A DNA stretch of 64,000 bases from Variovorax atrisoli 110B (GCF_000382045.1 NZ_KB907450.1:248001-312000); one strand, 5' to 3'; counted from the first letter of the stretch, positions 1 to 8,678 are shown. Notes: generated from the sequence alone by a model not told the origin. Program-made: numbers and translations.

Positions 1-232
1 TGAGGATGATGCCCTCGTTGGGCTGCAGCATGTAGAGGCCGGGGATCAGCACGAGGCCGACCACGATCAGCAGGACGCTCATCGGCAGCGGCATGAGGCG
101 CTGCACGATCGCCCAGACGCCGATGGCGATCAGCAGCAGCACCACGGCGGAAACGCCATAGCCGTTGATCGACCGGTAGGGGCGCTCCATGCGGACCGGT
201 CGCGGATTGATGTTGGGGGTCTTCTCTTGCAT
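1..232 (-). CDS. SPFH/band 7 domain membrane protein, N-terminal part
   Basis: Only the first 77 residues lie in the window; the frame runs off the left edge. After a polar N-terminus of about 27 residues there are two adjacent hydrophobic segments (about residues 28-44 and 50-67). They are followed by GLYMLQPNEGIIL, the junction typical of SPFH (stomatin/prohibitin/flotillin-like) proteins, where the membrane anchor leads into the SPFH domain. Such proteins form membrane-bound oligomers; the role of this one cannot be told from the fragment. The ATG at 230-232 has a GGAGG-like ribosome site just upstream, and the 12-bp palindrome at 249-260 sits where it could control expression. The diagnostic SPFH domain itself is outside the window. 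Confidence 0.7.
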   Translation of the reverse strand, partial: MQEKTPNINPRPVRMERPYRSINGYGVSAVVLLLIAIGVWAIVQRLMPLPMSVLLIVVGLVLIPGLYMLQPNEGIIL

Positions 233-248
233 CACTGCCTCCGTTGAA

Positions 249-260
249 AGTGATATCACT
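249..260. promoter_or_regulatory. 12-bp perfect palindrome upstream of the SPFH gene
   Basis: AGTGATATCACT is a perfect palindrome 17 to 28 bases upstream of the SPFH start codon, in a short AT-rich patch of an otherwise GC-rich spacer between divergent genes. Its position near the expected transcription start suggests a repressor site. The regulator is not identifiable from this window. Confidence 0.4.
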
Positions 261-456
261 CTAATATCTTTTCGGGGCCAGTCAAGATGTTTTGGATGTC
301 CCGGCAAGCGCGCCGGTTTTCCGCCGCCGGCTGCCGGCGCCAAGGTAAAGACGGCGCGCTTTACCGCCGCTTTACGGGCTCGCAACGCAGGCGACAGCCG
401 CCGCGCCTGAAATTCGCGGTGGCCCTTCGGAGGGCCGGCCACCGAGGACTCCAGCC

Positions 457-951
457 ATGACCATGAACCGCTCCCTGCAACGCCTCGCACTTGCCGCCGC
501 CCTCGTCGCCGTGAGCGGCCAGGGGTTCGCGCAATTCGGTGCTGGTGGGGGTGGCCCCGGCATGGGCGGCGGCCGGCGCGGCGCGAGGCCCGACAGCTCC
601 GCCGCTTCGCGCACCGGCGAAGGCCTCACCACGCCGACAACAGCCGCAGGGAAGATTCGCGACAAGCTCTACGACCTGCGACTGCAGCTCATGGTCACGC
701 CCGAGCAGTCGCCGCTGTGGGACCGTTTCTCCGACGCGGTTTGGGAGCTTGCCGGCCGCCCCGGCATGACGGCCGCCGCGCCATCCGACGACCTGAACGC
801 GGTGCAGTTCGTCCAGCAGCGCGCGATGCAGGCACAGGATCGTGCGCACCGCATGCAGGCGGTGAGCGATGCGTTGTCGAAGCTCTACGAGTCGATGACG
901 CCCGAGCAGCGCCACACGGCCGACCAGAACCTGCCGGCGGTCATTCCCTGA
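457..951 (+). CDS. Spy/CpxP-like periplasmic protein
   Basis: A 164-residue protein with a cleavable signal peptide: basic start, hydrophobic core, likely cleavage after GQGFA near residue 25. A glycine-rich linker (about residues 28-43) follows. The mature part is mostly helical and ends near a PEQ motif (MTPEQRHTADQ, about residues 146-156) that resembles the LTxxQ motif of Spy/CpxP-type envelope-stress chaperones. An in-frame ATG at 463 could also be the start. The assignment rests on architecture (small, secreted, helical, LTxxQ-like), so a precise function is not claimed. It is divergent from the SPFH gene. Confidence 0.55.
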   Translation: MTMNRSLQRLALAAALVAVSGQGFAQFGAGGGGPGMGGGRRGARPDSSAASRTGEGLTTPTTAAGKIRDKLYDLRLQLMVTPEQSPLWDRFSDAVWELAGRPGMTAAAPSDDLNAVQFVQQRAMQAQDRAHRMQAVSDALSKLYESMTPEQRHTADQNLPAVIP

Positions 952-964
952 TCGCCCCGATCAG

Positions 965-1759
965 TCAGTCGATCAGGTCGAAGCAGCAGCCCGCGTAGTA
1001 GGGCTTGTCGCCGCCCTCGACGAAAGGCACCTCGATGGGCTTGCCTTCGTTGCGCCACACGTCGCGCTTTCGGTAGCCGGAGCGCGAGAGGTCGGCCAGC
1101 AGCTCGTCGTGGTGCTGGATGCGGTAGGGGCACACCGCGATGCCGATGCTGTTGAGCGTGTAGATCGTTCGCTCCGGGTGCACGGCGGTGGTGTTCATCA
1201 CGATGCGCCGGGGCTTCACCGCGAGCTCGGAAAGGATCGCGTCCATGCGCACCGGCAGGTACTGCAGGCTGCCCGACACGTACAGCACGTCGCAGCCGCT
1301 CGCATCGCGGTAGTCGGTGGTGAAGCCCAGCTGCTCGGTCGCCTCGCGCTTGACGGCCATCGCGCGGCCGCTCTCGACCACGCCGGGCACGTCGCACACC
1401 GTCCAGCGCAGCGTGGAGGGATAGCTCAGCACGCGGCGGAAGGCGTAGTACTTGATGCCGACGTGTCCGCCGAGGTCGAACACGCGCGTCATGCCCGCGT
1501 CGATGGAGCGGCCCAGCCAGAAGAGGCCTGGGTAGTCGTAGAAGTAGATCTGCGGGCTGTAGAGTTCCCCCGCGTCGGCGTTGGCATAGCCCACGGCCTT
1601 GCTGGAAGGCGCCCCGGCCTCGGCCGCGGCGAAGCTGTCGAACGAGCCCATGAACAGGTTCTCGTCGGTGTTGTTGAGGAACTTGCGCCTGTACGCGCTT
1701 TCGCGGGCAGGAAATTGCAGGAGGCTGTTGAGCATCTCGTTCTCCGTTGGCTCGCCCAT
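965..1759 (-). CDS. Putative methyltransferase, TIGR04325 family
   Basis: A 264-residue protein resembling the TIGR04325 (LIC12133-type) putative methyltransferases. A SAM-binding-like glycine motif, VFDLGGHVG, lies near residues 92-100, followed by WTVCDVPGVVE, which matches the acidic end of strand beta2. DVLYVSGSLQYL near residue 155 resembles motif IV. Family members often sit in polysaccharide clusters, but no such genes are near here, so the substrate is unknown. The gene stands alone, convergent with the Spy-like gene. A second in-frame ATG (MLNSLL, nine codons in) is an alternative start. Confidence 0.65.
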   Translation of the reverse strand: MGEPTENEMLNSLLQFPARESAYRRKFLNNTDENLFMGSFDSFAAAEAGAPSSKAVGYANADAGELYSPQIYFYDYPGLFWLGRSIDAGMTRVFDLGGHVGIKYYAFRRVLSYPSTLRWTVCDVPGVVESGRAMAVKREATEQLGFTTDYRDASGCDVLYVSGSLQYLPVRMDAILSELAVKPRRIVMNTTAVHPERTIYTLNSIGIAVCPYRIQHHDELLADLSRSGYRKRDVWRNEGKPIEVPFVEGGDKPYYAGCCFDLID

Positions 1760-1825
1760 TCTGGGCGCAACGGGAGCGCGAAGGCGCTATAGCCCAGTGC
1801 GGTTGGGGCAGTTACCCCATGGGGG

Positions 1826-2722
1826 TTACATACCGCTCGCCAACGCCGCGGCGGCCGCCCGCGTCTCCACGCCCAGCTTCTCGAAGATGTGCTCCAGGTG
1901 CTTGTTCACCGTGCGCGGGCTGGTGCCCAGGATCTCGCCGATGTCGCGGTTCGTCTTGCCCTTGGCGAGCCACGAGAGCACCTCGGTCTCTCGCGGCGTG
2001 AGCGCCGCATCGGCCAGCCGCGCGGCCGGCCCTTCGCGCTGCACGGCGAACAGCAGCATCGTCTCGCCCAGCGCCGCCGCGCCGAGGTTGCGCACCGACA
2101 GCCGCATGCCGGTGGACGTGCCGACGGCGATGACCGCACCCGGCGCCAGCGCCGCTTCGAGCGAGCCCGGCAGCAGGCCCGGCGCCGGCGGCACCTCCAG
2201 CGCATGCAGCCACAGCGCGGCCTGCGGCGAGCGCCATGCGATGCGCCCGCGCGTGTCGACGAAGACCACGCCCATGCCCGCCACGTCCACCGCGTCGCGG
2301 GCCATGCGGGTGATGCGCGCGTTGCGCGCGTGCGTGTGCAGCCGCGCCAGCACCTCCTGCGCGCGGATCGGCTTCACCACGTAGTCGACGCCGCCGCACT
2401 CGAAGCCCTCGACCACGTGCGAGGTCTCCGACAGGCCCGTCATGAACAGTACCGGGATGTGCGCGAGCGCCGGGTTGGCCTTGATGCGCCTGCAGGTCTC
2501 GAAGCCCGAGAGGCCCGGCATCAGGCCGTCGAGCAGGATCGCGTCGGGCACCACCAGTTCGAGCCGCTGCAGCGCGGCCTCGCCGTCGGCCGCCACCAGC
2601 ACGGTGTAGCCGCTGGCCTCGAGGGTGTCGCACAGCATGCCGAGGCTGCTGGGGGCGTCGTCCACCACCAGCACCACGGGGCGTTCGGCCGAAGGCGAAT
2701 CAGGGAGCGAGGGTGTCTGCAT
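1826..2722 (-). CDS. Response regulator, REC plus LuxR-type helix-turn-helix
   Basis: A 298-residue regulator. The N-terminal receiver domain has the acidic pair at residues 21-22, phosphoacceptor Asp65 in LLDGLMPG, and the conserved Lys in YVVKPI. A middle segment (about residues 140-230) is PAS-like in length, and a LuxR/NarL-type DNA-binding domain covers about residues 235-298 (LTPRETEVLSWLAKGKTNRDI, then RTVNKHLEHIFEKL). Its start overlaps the 3' end of the transporter-kinase gene by 23 bases, so the two are co-transcribed and probably translationally coupled. It is the obvious partner of that kinase and probably controls the divergent urt operon; that target is inference from position. 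Confidence 0.9.
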   Translation of the reverse strand: MQTPSLPDSPSAERPVVLVVDDAPSSLGMLCDTLEASGYTVLVAADGEAALQRLELVVPDAILLDGLMPGLSGFETCRRIKANPALAHIPVLFMTGLSETSHVVEGFECGGVDYVVKPIRAQEVLARLHTHARNARITRMARDAVDVAGMGVVFVDTRGRIAWRSPQAALWLHALEVPPAPGLLPGSLEAALAPGAVIAVGTSTGMRLSVRNLGAAALGETMLLFAVQREGPAARLADAALTPRETEVLSWLAKGKTNRDIGEILGTSPRTVNKHLEHIFEKLGVETRAAAAALASGM

Positions 2723-5700
2723 CTTCTGACAGTGCGTTGCGGAGTTTGTCTAGTTCGAAGCGCGCGACCATGCCGCGCAGCCAGGTGCATGTGGCCGCCG
2801 CCGAGGGCGAGGAAGCGGCCAGCCGGTCGAGCGCAGTGTGCAGGCCGCGCACGTGGCCCATCTGCGCAAGCCGCATGAGTTCGGCGCGGTCGTCTTCGGG
2901 CAGGTCGAGCTGCCTGGGGCGCGGTGCGGTGTCCGCATCGTCGTCGCGGGCGTTCGGCGGCAGGGCGTCGCCGGCCGCCAGCCATTCGAGGCCGAGGTGG
3001 CGCTCCAGCGTGGCGATGAGCTCCGACTCGATCACCGGCTTGCCCACGAAGGCCTGGCAGCCCGCCGCGCGCAGCCGCTCGGCCTGGTTCTCGAACATGT
3101 TGGCCGAGACGATGATGATCGGGATCTCGCCGAAACCCGAGGCGCGCACCGACGCGGCGGTCTGCCAGCCGTCCATGTCGTCCATCGTCAGGTCGAGCAG
3201 GATGGCCGAGGGCAGCTCCTCGCGCAGGCTGTCGAGGCACTCGGTGCCGCTGGCGGCCTCGCGCACCTCGAAGCCCAGCGGCGCGAGCATGCCCGCGAGC
3301 ATCTGGCGCTGCACCGGCTGGTCGTCCACCACCAGCAGCGTGCGGCGCTCGCCGATGTAGCCCGACACGGGCTGGCGCACGGCACCCGCCTTGCCGGCCT
3401 GCGGGCCGGGGTCGGCCACCTCGCGCAGGTATACGCGCACGCTGAATGTGCTGCCCTGCGAGGAGGTCGACGCGAGCTTGAGCTCGCCGCCCATCAGCGA
3501 GGTGAGCAGGCCGGTGATGGTCAGGCCCAGCCCCGTGCCCGGCTCGCCGCGCCGGCGGCCCGCCGCGCCGCGCTCGAAGGGCAGGAAGATGCGCTGGTGG
3601 TCCTGCGGCGCCACGCCGATGCCGGTGTCGGCCACGTCGAAGCGCAGCACCTCGCGGCGCGCGTCAACGTGCAGCGTGACGGTGCCGCTGTCGGTGAAGC
3701 GCACCGCGTTCGTCAGCAGGTTGATGAGGATCTGCCGCAGCCACTTCGCGTCCGCATGCACCCAAGGCGGCAGCCGTCCCGCGTGCGTGTAGACGAAGGC
3801 CAGGCCCTTGTTCTCGGCCTGCGGCCGCACCATGTGCACGAGCTGGTCGAGAAAGGCCGGCAGCGCCAGCGGCGCGGGCTCCAGCTGCAGCCGGCCGGCC
3901 TCGATGCGCGCGAGGTCGAGCAGGCCGTCGATCAGGCCCAGCATGTGCTCGCCGCTGCGGTGGATGGTCTGCACCGCCTCGCGCGGCGGCTTCACCGAGT
4001 CGCCCTTCAGCAGGATCTGCGAATAGCCCAGGATGCTGTTGAGCGGCGTGCGCAGCTCGTGCGTCATGCCGGCCACGTAGCGGGTCTTGGCCTGGTTGGC
4101 GGCCTCGGCGGCTTCCTTGGCGGCCTGCAGCGCGGCGTCGGTGCGGCGGTGCGCCTCGATCTCCAGCGCCAGCAGGTTGTTGTGGCGGTTCGATTCCTCC
4201 TGCGCCATCTGCCGGCTCTCGCTGCCCAGCACCACCCACCACGCGGCCACGGCCGCCACCACGGAAAGCAGCGCGAACACCTTCAGGAAGGCCGTGGCCA
4301 TGACCGGGTCGCTGGTGCCCGCCAGCGCTTCCTGTGCATAGACCACGCCCACCACGGTGGCCAGCAGCGCGATGAGCGACGCGGCCACGAGCAGGTAGTG
4401 CGCCACGCGGAAGTTCAGGCGCGCCGACAGGGCAGGCGGCAGCAGCGCCTGCAGCCAGCCGCTCATCTGCTCGGCCGCGCGCGAATCGGTCTTGCAGCGG
4501 TCGTGGCAGCGCGACTCGAGCGTGCAGCACAGCGAGCAGATCGGCGCGCTGTAGGCCGGGCAGTGCGCCATGTCCTCCGACTCGAAGCTGTTGTCGCACA
4601 CCGAGCACTTCACGGCCTGGCCCGGCGTCCAGCGCTCGATGTCGTTGCGCGCCAGGTAGTAGCGCCCGTGCGTGCGCCAGGCCAGCAGCGGCGACAGAGC
4701 CATGGCGGTGGCCAGCGCGATGAAGGGCGAGAAGGCCTTCGCCCATTGCCCCAGCGTGCCGGAGTACGCCAGCATGGCCAGCGCCGCCGCCACCAGCATC
4801 GACACCAGGCCCACCGGGTTGATGTCGTACAGGTGCGCGCGCTTGAACTCGATGGTGCGCGGGCTCCAGCCCAGCGGCTTGTTGATGACCAGGTCGGCCA
4901 CCAGCGCGCCCACCCAGGCGATGGCGATGTTGCTGTAGAAGCCCAGCACGTGCTCCAGCGCCGCGAACACGCCCAGCGCCATCAGCAGGATCGCGATGGC
5001 CACGTTGAACACCAGCCACACCACGCGCCCCGGGTGGCTGTGCGTGAGCCGCGCGAAGAAGTTCGACCATGCCAGCGAACCCGCATAGGCGTTCGTGAGG
5101 TTGATCTTCATCTGCGACACCAGCACGAACAGCACCGTGATGCCCAGCACCCAGGCCGGATCGCGCAGCACGTAGGAGAAGCCCGTGAGGTACATCTGCG
5201 TGGGCTCGACCGCATGGTTGGCCGGTATCTCGTGCTGCAGCGCGAGGAAGGCCAGGAAGGCGCCGCCCATCATCTTCAGCATGCCCGGCACGATCCAGCC
5301 AGGGCCCGCGACCAGCACCGCCGTCCACCAGCGCACGCGGTTGGCGGCGGTCTTCTCGGGCAGGAAGCGCAGGTAGTCGACCTGCTCGCCGATCTGCACC
5401 ACCAGCGAGAAGGCCACGGTGGCGGCGGCGCCGAACATCAGCGGGTCGAAGCCGCTGCTGTCGGAGGTGCGGCCCACGAGGCCGGTGAAGTCGGCGTAGA
5501 GCTCCGGCTTCTTCACCAGCACCGCGACGAAGGGGCAGACGAACAGCACGATCCAGATCGGCTGCGTCCACAGCTGCAGCCCCGAAATGAGCGTGATGCC
5601 CCGCGCAACCAGCGGGATGATGACGATCGACGACACCATGTACAGCAGCCACAGCGGCCAGTCGAGGTACATCTGAAGCGCCAGCGCGAGGATGGCCGCC

Positions 5701-6104
5701 TCCAGCGCGAAGAAGATGAAGGTGAAGCTCGCGTAGATCAGCGAGGTGAGCGTGGAGCCCAGGTAGCCGAAGCCCGCGCCGCGCGTGAGCAGGTCCATGT
5801 CCACGCCGTGGCGCGCCGCGTAGTACGAGATCGGCAGGCCCGTGAGGAAGGTGATGAGGCCCACCACGAGGATGGCCCACAGCGCGTTCGAGAAGCCGTA
5901 GCTCAGCGCGATCGCCCCGCCGATGGCTTCCAGCGCCAGGAAGGAGGTGGCGCCGAAGGCCGCGTTGGCGACGCGGAACTCCGACCACTTGCGGAAGCTG
6001 CGCGGCGTGTAGCGCAGCGCGTAGTCCTCCAGCGTCTCGTTCGCGACCCAGGCGTTGTAGTCGCGGCGGATGCGGAAGATCTTCTGTCCGGAGACGGATT
6101 GCAT
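2700..6104 (-). CDS. NCS1-family permease fused to hybrid sensor histidine kinase
   Basis: A 1134-residue fusion. Residues 1 to about 490 resemble a complete NCS1 (purine/cytosine/allantoin-type) permease with about twelve hydrophobic segments. A Cys-rich, zinc-ribbon-like segment follows (Cys500, Cys503 and several more to about 537), then two more membrane helices (about 560-640) and a coiled linker. The HisKA domain has His682 in MTHELRTPLNS. An HATPase domain (NLLTNAVRF, DTGIGV, GTGLGL) and a receiver domain with Asp971 in LLDLTMDD follow, with a helical C-terminus. The preferred start is MQSVSG at 6104; 32 upstream in-frame codons look untranslated. It is transcribed away from urtA and overlaps its response regulator gene. 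Transporter-coupled kinases such as CbrA (with an SLC5 domain) are the closest known design. Sensing of urea, amide or purine breakdown products is inferred from context. Confidence 0.9.
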   Translation of the reverse strand: MQSVSGQKIFRIRRDYNAWVANETLEDYALRYTPRSFRKWSEFRVANAAFGATSFLALEAIGGAIALSYGFSNALWAILVVGLITFLTGLPISYYAARHGVDMDLLTRGAGFGYLGSTLTSLIYASFTFIFFALEAAILALALQMYLDWPLWLLYMVSSIVIIPLVARGITLISGLQLWTQPIWIVLFVCPFVAVLVKKPELYADFTGLVGRTSDSSGFDPLMFGAAATVAFSLVVQIGEQVDYLRFLPEKTAANRVRWWTAVLVAGPGWIVPGMLKMMGGAFLAFLALQHEIPANHAVEPTQMYLTGFSYVLRDPAWVLGITVLFVLVSQMKINLTNAYAGSLAWSNFFARLTHSHPGRVVWLVFNVAIAILLMALGVFAALEHVLGFYSNIAIAWVGALVADLVINKPLGWSPRTIEFKRAHLYDINPVGLVSMLVAAALAMLAYSGTLGQWAKAFSPFIALATAMALSPLLAWRTHGRYYLARNDIERWTPGQAVKCSVCDNSFESEDMAHCPAYSAPICSLCCTLESRCHDRCKTDSRAAEQMSGWLQALLPPALSARLNFRVAHYLLVAASLIALLATVVGVVYAQEALAGTSDPVMATAFLKVFALLSVVAAVAAWWVVLGSESRQMAQEESNRHNNLLALEIEAHRRTDAALQAAKEAAEAANQAKTRYVAGMTHELRTPLNSILGYSQILLKGDSVKPPREAVQTIHRSGEHMLGLIDGLLDLARIEAGRLQLEPAPLALPAFLDQLVHMVRPQAENKGLAFVYTHAGRLPPWVHADAKWLRQILINLLTNAVRFTDSGTVTLHVDARREVLRFDVADTGIGVAPQDHQRIFLPFERGAAGRRRGEPGTGLGLTITGLLTSLMGGELKLASTSSQGSTFSVRVYLREVADPGPQAGKAGAVRQPVSGYIGERRTLLVVDDQPVQRQMLAGMLAPLGFEVREAASGTECLDSLREELPSAILLDLTMDDMDGWQTAASVRASGFGEIPIIIVSANMFENQAERLRAAGCQAFVGKPVIESELIATLERHLGLEWLAAGDALPPNARDDDADTAPRPRQLDLPEDDRAELMRLAQMGHVRGLHTALDRLAASSPSAAATCTWLRGMVARFELDKLRNALSEDADTLAP

Positions 6105-6228
6105 GGCGGGTTCTCGCGGCGGCGGTGGCATGGCGCGGGTACAGCAAGAAGCGCTCCCTGCGTGCTTCCACCGGTTTCTGGCTCGCGAGTCTGCAGGCAC
6201 GACGGGCCCTCGCCGCTACGTTGAATGA

Positions 6229-6244
6229 CGTATTCGCGCATACG
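6229..6244. promoter_or_regulatory. Imperfect palindrome between the sensor gene and urtA
   Basis: CGTATTCGCGCATACG has 5-bp inverted arms (CGTAT/ATACG) around a CGCG core and lies in the 241-bp spacer between the divergent sensor-kinase and urtA genes. It is a plausible binding site for the LuxR-type response regulator. No experimental consensus is known to me for this regulator. Confidence 0.3.
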
Positions 6245-6345
6245 CCGGTGATTTCTAAAGTTCCAGCCATGGTGCTCGGGGCACCGTCCGATGCACTTCG
6301 ATGGTGCGCGGCCTTCCTTTCCAACAACCTGCCTGGAGTTTCCTG

Positions 6346-7611
6346 ATGTCGCGTGATTCCGATCTTTCCCTCGATGCCATGGCATTGCGCCGCCGCCGCC
6401 TTCTGCAGGGCGCCGCCGCGCTGCCCGTGATGGGCCTCAGCGGCCTGAGCTTCGGCCAGGGCCAGTTCCCCACGGCCAAGGTCAACACGACGAAGCTCGC
6501 CGTGACGGACACCGAGGTGACGGTGGGCCAGCTGCATTCGTCCACCGGCACCATGGCCATCTCGGAGACCGGCTCCATCCAGGCCGAGCAGCTCGCCATC
6601 GACCAGATCAACGCCATGGGCGGCATCCTGGGCCGCAAGATCAAGGTCATAAAGGAAGACGGCGCCTCCGACTGGCCGACCTTCGCCGAGAAGTCGAAGA
6701 AGCTGCTGGTCAACGACAAGGTCGCGGCCGTCTTCGGCTGCTGGACCAGCGCCTCGCGCAAGGCGGTGCTGCCGGTGTTCGAGAAGGAGAACGGCCTGCT
6801 GTACTACCCGACCTTCTACGAAGGCCTGGAGCAGAGCAAGAACGTGATCTACACCGGCCAGGAGGCCACGCAGCAGATCATCTGGGGCCTGGACTGGGGC
6901 GCGAAGGAGAAGAAGGCCAAGACCTTCTTCCTGGTGGGCTCCGACTACATCTGGCCGCGCACCTCGATGAAGATCGCGCGCAAGCACATCGAGAACTTCC
7001 AGAAGGGCTCGGTCAAGGGCGAGGAGTACTACCCGCTGGGCCACACCAACTTCAACTCGCTGATCAACAAGATCAAGGTGGCCAAGCCCGACTGCATCTT
7101 CGCGGCCGTGGTGGGCGGCTCGAACGTGGCCTTCTACAAGCAGCTGAAGGCCGCGGGCATCACCGGCGACAAGCAGTTCCTGCTGACGCTGGCCGTGACC
7201 GAGGACGAGATGACCGGCGTGGGCGGCGAGAACTTCGCTGGCTTCTACTCGTCGATGAAGTACTTCCAGACGCTGGACAACGCGAACAACAAGAAGTTCG
7301 TCGAAGCCTTCAAGGCCAAGTACGGCAAGGACGCCGTCATCGGCGACGTGACCCAGGCCGGCTACCTCGGACCCTGGCTGTGGAAGGCCGCGGTGGAGAA
7401 GGCCGGCAGCTTCGACGTCGACAAGGTGGTGGCTGCATCGCCCGGCATCGAACTCAAGACCGCACCCGAAGGCTACGTGAAGCTCGACGCCAACCACCAC
7501 CTCTGGAGCAAGGCGCGCATCGGGCAGGGCCAGGCGGACGGCACCTTCAAGGTGGTGGCGGAGTCGGCCGAGCTGATCAAGCCGGATCCGTTCCCGAAGG
7601 GCTACCAGTAA
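6346..7611 (+). CDS. urtA: Urea/short-amide ABC transporter substrate-binding protein UrtA
   Basis: A 421-residue periplasmic binding protein of the branched-chain amino acid/amide class. The N-terminus carries a twin-arginine-type signal (RRRRLLQGAAALPVMGL), suggesting Tat export. The start at 6346 is preceded by TGGAG at a suitable distance; a 15-codon upstream extension is less likely. The mature sequence (VTVGQLHSSTGTMAISE, FGCWTSASRKAVLPV, LLYYPTFYEGLE, PSFPKGY-like end) is characteristic of UrtA. It is the first gene of urtABCDE and faces the transporter-kinase operon. Relatives in methylotrophs (FmdD) bind formamide as well as urea, which matters because formamidase follows the operon. 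Confidence 0.93.
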   Translation: MSRDSDLSLDAMALRRRRLLQGAAALPVMGLSGLSFGQGQFPTAKVNTTKLAVTDTEVTVGQLHSSTGTMAISETGSIQAEQLAIDQINAMGGILGRKIKVIKEDGASDWPTFAEKSKKLLVNDKVAAVFGCWTSASRKAVLPVFEKENGLLYYPTFYEGLEQSKNVIYTGQEATQQIIWGLDWGAKEKKAKTFFLVGSDYIWPRTSMKIARKHIENFQKGSVKGEEYYPLGHTNFNSLINKIKVAKPDCIFAAVVGGSNVAFYKQLKAAGITGDKQFLLTLAVTEDEMTGVGGENFAGFYSSMKYFQTLDNANNKKFVEAFKAKYGKDAVIGDVTQAGYLGPWLWKAAVEKAGSFDVDKVVAASPGIELKTAPEGYVKLDANHHLWSKARIGQGQADGTFKVVAESAELIKPDPFPKGYQ

Positions 7612-7620
7612 CCGTGTCTT

Positions 7621-7731
7621 TCTCCCTCCCCCTCTGAGGAGGGCAGGGGTGAGGGCAGGCGGCCGTCGATGAAGCCCTGCGCTCGCAGGCGCCGTCTGTT
7701 CCCATCCCAACCTTCCCCCAAAGGGGGAAGG
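7621..7731. repeat. Intergenic inverted-repeat (hairpin-forming) sequence, urtA-urtB
   Basis: The 152-bp spacer between urtA and urtB contains two purine/pyrimidine hairpin units. One is a C-rich/G-rich unit at about 7624-7655. The other is a perfect 9-bp stem, CCTTCCCCC at 7711-7719 against GGGGGAAGG at 7723-7731, with an AAA loop. This pair resembles REP-type intergenic elements of GC-rich proteobacteria and may stabilise the urtA end of the message, so that more binding protein than permease is made. Confidence 0.5.
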
Positions 7732-7763
7732 AGCCAATACCCCAAACATCGGAATCCGTTGCC

Positions 7764-8678
7764 ATGACTCTGTCGGACATGCTGAACATCGGCCTCATGC
7801 AGGGCTTCGCGGGGCTGAGCCTCTTCGCGGTGCTGCTGCTGATGGGGCTGGGCCTGGCGATCATCTTCGGCCAGATGGGCGTGATCAACATGGCGCATGG
7901 CGAGTTCATGACCATCGGCGCCTACTCGATCTACCTGGCCGCGCGCGTCACCGAGAGCCTCGCGCCCGAGTTCATGCCGTACTACTTCCCGATCGCCATC
8001 GCGCTGGCCTTCGTCTTCGCCTTCATCGTCGGCTGGATCGTGGAGTGGGTGCTGATACGCCACCTCTACAAGCGTCCGCTCGACACGCTGCTGGCCACCT
8101 GGGGCGTGAGCCTGGGGCTGCAGCAGATCTTCCGCACCTTCATCGGGCCGAAGGAGGTGAGCCCCACGCTGCCCGAATGGCTCATGGGCTCGTGGACGCC
8201 GCACGAGGGCCTGGACATCCCGATCAACGGCCTGTTCGTGCTGGCGCTCACCGCGCTGGTCACGGGCGGCGTGCTGGTCGCGCTGCACAAGAGCCGCTGG
8301 GGCCTGAGGGTGCGCGCCACCGTCGCCAACCGAACCATGGCCAACGCCACCGGCATCGACACGAAGAAGACCGACCGCCTCACCTTCGCCATCGGCTGCG
8401 GCATTGCCGGCGTGGCGGGCGCGGCCTTCACCACCATCGGCTCGACCGGGCCCACTTCGGGGTCGCTCTACATCGTCGACGCCTTCCTGGTCGTCACCTT
8501 CGGCGGCGCGGCCAGCCTGTTCGGCACGGTGGTCTCGGCCTTCGGCATCGCGCAGACGCAGTCGGTCTCGGAGTTCTTCATGACCGGCTCGATGGCCAAG
8601 GTGCTGACGCTGTCGCTGATCGTCTTCATCCTGATGCTGCGCCCGCAGGGTCTCTTCGCCGTCAAGGTCCGCCGTTGA
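7764..8678 (+). CDS. urtB: Urea ABC transporter permease UrtB
   Basis: A 304-residue inner-membrane permease of the LivH/UrtB family with about eight hydrophobic segments. The diagnostic opening GLAIIFGQMGVINMAHGEFM is present, and the EAA-like region before the end (VTFGGAASLFGTVVSAFG) is intact. Length is normal for bacterial UrtB (around 300 residues, without the large N-terminal extension some members have). It pairs with UrtC to form the channel. It is separated from urtA by a hairpin-rich spacer and from urtC by 94 bases. Confidence 0.93.
   Translation: MTLSDMLNIGLMQGFAGLSLFAVLLLMGLGLAIIFGQMGVINMAHGEFMTIGAYSIYLAARVTESLAPEFMPYYFPIAIALAFVFAFIVGWIVEWVLIRHLYKRPLDTLLATWGVSLGLQQIFRTFIGPKEVSPTLPEWLMGSWTPHEGLDIPINGLFVLALTALVTGGVLVALHKSRWGLRVRATVANRTMANATGIDTKKTDRLTFAIGCGIAGVAGAAFTTIGSTGPTSGSLYIVDAFLVVTFGGAASLFGTVVSAFGIAQTQSVSEFFMTGSMAKVLTLSLIVFILMLRPQGLFAVKVRR

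Noticed and set aside
2838-6224. Open frame of more than 1100 codons opposite the transporter-kinase gene, and an even longer one at 3664-7749
   Set aside because: They are low-complexity His/Arg/Ala/Gly-rich translations on the antisense or shifted frame, typical of stop-poor high-GC DNA, and the strand-specific domain content of the kinase and urtA explains the region.
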